NCBI GenBank assembly: GCA_002700765.1
Contig: PAEP01000020.1
Coordinates: forward strand, 27,976-52,755
DNA: 24,780 nt
Reading direction: 5' to 3'
DNA from: Synechococcus sp. MED850
GTDB lineage: Bacteria; Cyanobacteriota; Cyanobacteriia; PCC-6307; Cyanobiaceae
The notes under the pieces were generated by a model. It did no database searches. It was not told the DNA's origin and was given only the letters and a program-made list of their open reading frames with translations. Numbering within the stretch: position 1 is the first letter of the stretch; each line of letters starts with the position of its first letter. A program made the position numbers and the translations under genes. Below are positions 23,965 to 24,780 of this stretch, in pieces.

Positions 23965-24780
23965 ATTGGCAGAGAATCAAAATTTCTTTGCATGGAAGAT
24001 CTAAGCATCCTTTGAATATCACTCAAGCCCATGGGTTGAATACGTTCTAAACCAAGCGTACGAGACAACCGACTGACCGCTGTCTGCTCGCGCATCAGAA
24101 TCTGCTGCTCAATCTGTTGCAGCGTAAGATTCTGGCTGAGTTGGGAAGATTTGCTTGGAACAGCATCGTCAACAGAAACAGATTGATCCGACTGCTGGTC
24201 ATCGGACTGATAAGCAGCATCAATAATTTGCGACAAATCAACCGAGAGCTGTTCGGCTTGTATCGATATCTGATCACCGGCTTGAATGGAAGTGTCTTGA
24301 AGTTCAATCGAATAGGCTTTCATAAACAGATTGTTACCTGCATCAAGACCTGTTGACCTCAATTTTACAGAGCGATCAGCAATTAAATTCAGGTCTTCAC
24401 CTGCGGAAAGACGCACATTATTAATGAAGACTGAGGGGTGTTTACGCCATTCATCCTCTCTTATTTTACCCTTGACAAAGATACTTCCAGTAACATCAAA
24501 TCTTTGAGTTTGACTTTTGCCTTTTACATACACTCCACTATTAGAGCGGTTACCACGACCACCATGACCAGTAAGGAAAAAATCATGCTGCTCAGTATGA
24601 TCAGAATCTCCAACCGCAACTGAAGTGTCGATCAGACGAACACCTTGGTTGAGTCTTCCGTCAGATTGTTTTGCACCTTTTCCAACAACTTTCAAATCGG
24701 CAAATGGTGAAGAAAGTTGCGAGTCCTTGATTTTAACTGCAGTATTTTTATCATTACCGGAAAATGCCTTGCCAAAAAGA
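23952..24780 (-). CDS. C-terminal end of a large haemagglutinin-type exoprotein (TpsA), partial
   Basis: The frame is open from the stop at 23952 to the right edge, so the N terminus lies outside the window. Two tandem modules are visible: VVGKGAKQSDGRLNQGVRL..., then LTGHGGRGNRSNSGVYVKG..., each a Gly-rich loop, N(Q/S)GV and a strand. Next comes a beta-helix-like section (SAGEDLNLIADRSVKLRST, AGNNLFMKAYSIELQD, QAGDQISIQAEQLSVD). Modules of this sort occur in TpsA filamentous-haemagglutinin relatives. A Ser/Asp/Gln linker and a helical tail follow (TLQQIEQQILMREQTAVSRL, then RTLGLERIQPM). It converges on the tpsB gene, overlapping it by 13 bp, rather than lying in the same operon. The likely role is a secreted surface or extracellular protein exported by the neighbouring TpsB. 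Confidence 0.75.
   Translation of the reverse strand, partial: LFGKAFSGNDKNTAVKIKDSQLSSPFADLKVVGKGAKQSDGRLNQGVRLIDTSVAVGDSDHTEQHDFFLTGHGGRGNRSNSGVYVKGKSQTQRFDVTGSIFVKGKIREDEWRKHPSVFINNVRLSAGEDLNLIADRSVKLRSTGLDAGNNLFMKAYSIELQDTSIQAGDQISIQAEQLSVDLSQIIDAAYQSDDQQSDQSVSVDDAVPSKSSQLSQNLTLQQIEQQILMREQTAVSRLSRTLGLERIQPMGLSDIQRMLRSSMQRNFDSLPIQNK

Overview
The window looks like a chromosome segment of a marine picocyanobacterium of the Synechococcus type (sub-cluster 5.1-like). The main evidence is the compact block glpX - hemA - glgC - gnd - pgl with ilvD and rpe on its flanks. A DUF3104 protein, a relative of light-dependent protochlorophyllide reductase and a cyanobacterial-type uracil phosphoribosyltransferase relative point the same way. 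No tRNA, rRNA, CRISPR array or insertion sequence was recognised.

Layout. (1) 1-1700 is AT-rich, with few and poorly known short genes: a possible one-helix membrane protein behind a good-looking promoter, a 114-aa hypothetical protein and one doubtful ORF. (2) 1750-3420 holds small lineage-type genes: DUF3104, a hypothetical protein whose start seems damaged, a 69-aa exported protein, and a ribbon-helix-helix-like regulator overlapping an unknown partner gene. The regulator is preceded by pentamer half-sites spaced exactly 11 bp. (3) 3430-6020 has a HIT hydrolase and a tight minus-strand operon: LOG-family protein, SDR, a small gene broken by one apparent frameshift, and a membrane protein. 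(4) 6120-11420 carries an SdiA-regulated-type propeller, a POR-like SDR, an EamA transporter, a COG0523 (CobW-like) GTPase with a His-rich repeat, an exported pentapeptide-repeat protein, a UPRT relative and a one-helix protein. (5) 11460-20980 is central carbon, amino-acid and tetrapyrrole metabolism: ilvD on plus; 13155-ORF, CIA30, pgl, gnd, glgC, hemA and glpX on minus; rpe divergent from glpX.

(6) 21060-24780 is an accessory, AT-richer block beside rpe. It encodes an exported CHAT (caspase-like) protease, a TpsB/ShlB-type outer-membrane transporter overlapping it by 4 bp, and, convergent on the other strand, the C-terminal end of a large repeat-containing exoprotein that runs off the right edge. 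Together they look like a two-partner secretion system with its own protease. The transporter lacks the Arg of the usual VRG(F/Y) motif. This is the best candidate for an under-described system here.

How the genes work together. glpX and rpe act in the Calvin cycle, gnd and pgl in the oxidative pentose phosphate pathway, glgC in glycogen synthesis and hemA at entry to tetrapyrrole synthesis, so the core block joins carbon fixation, storage and dark breakdown. All functional calls come from reading motifs by eye; no database search was run.
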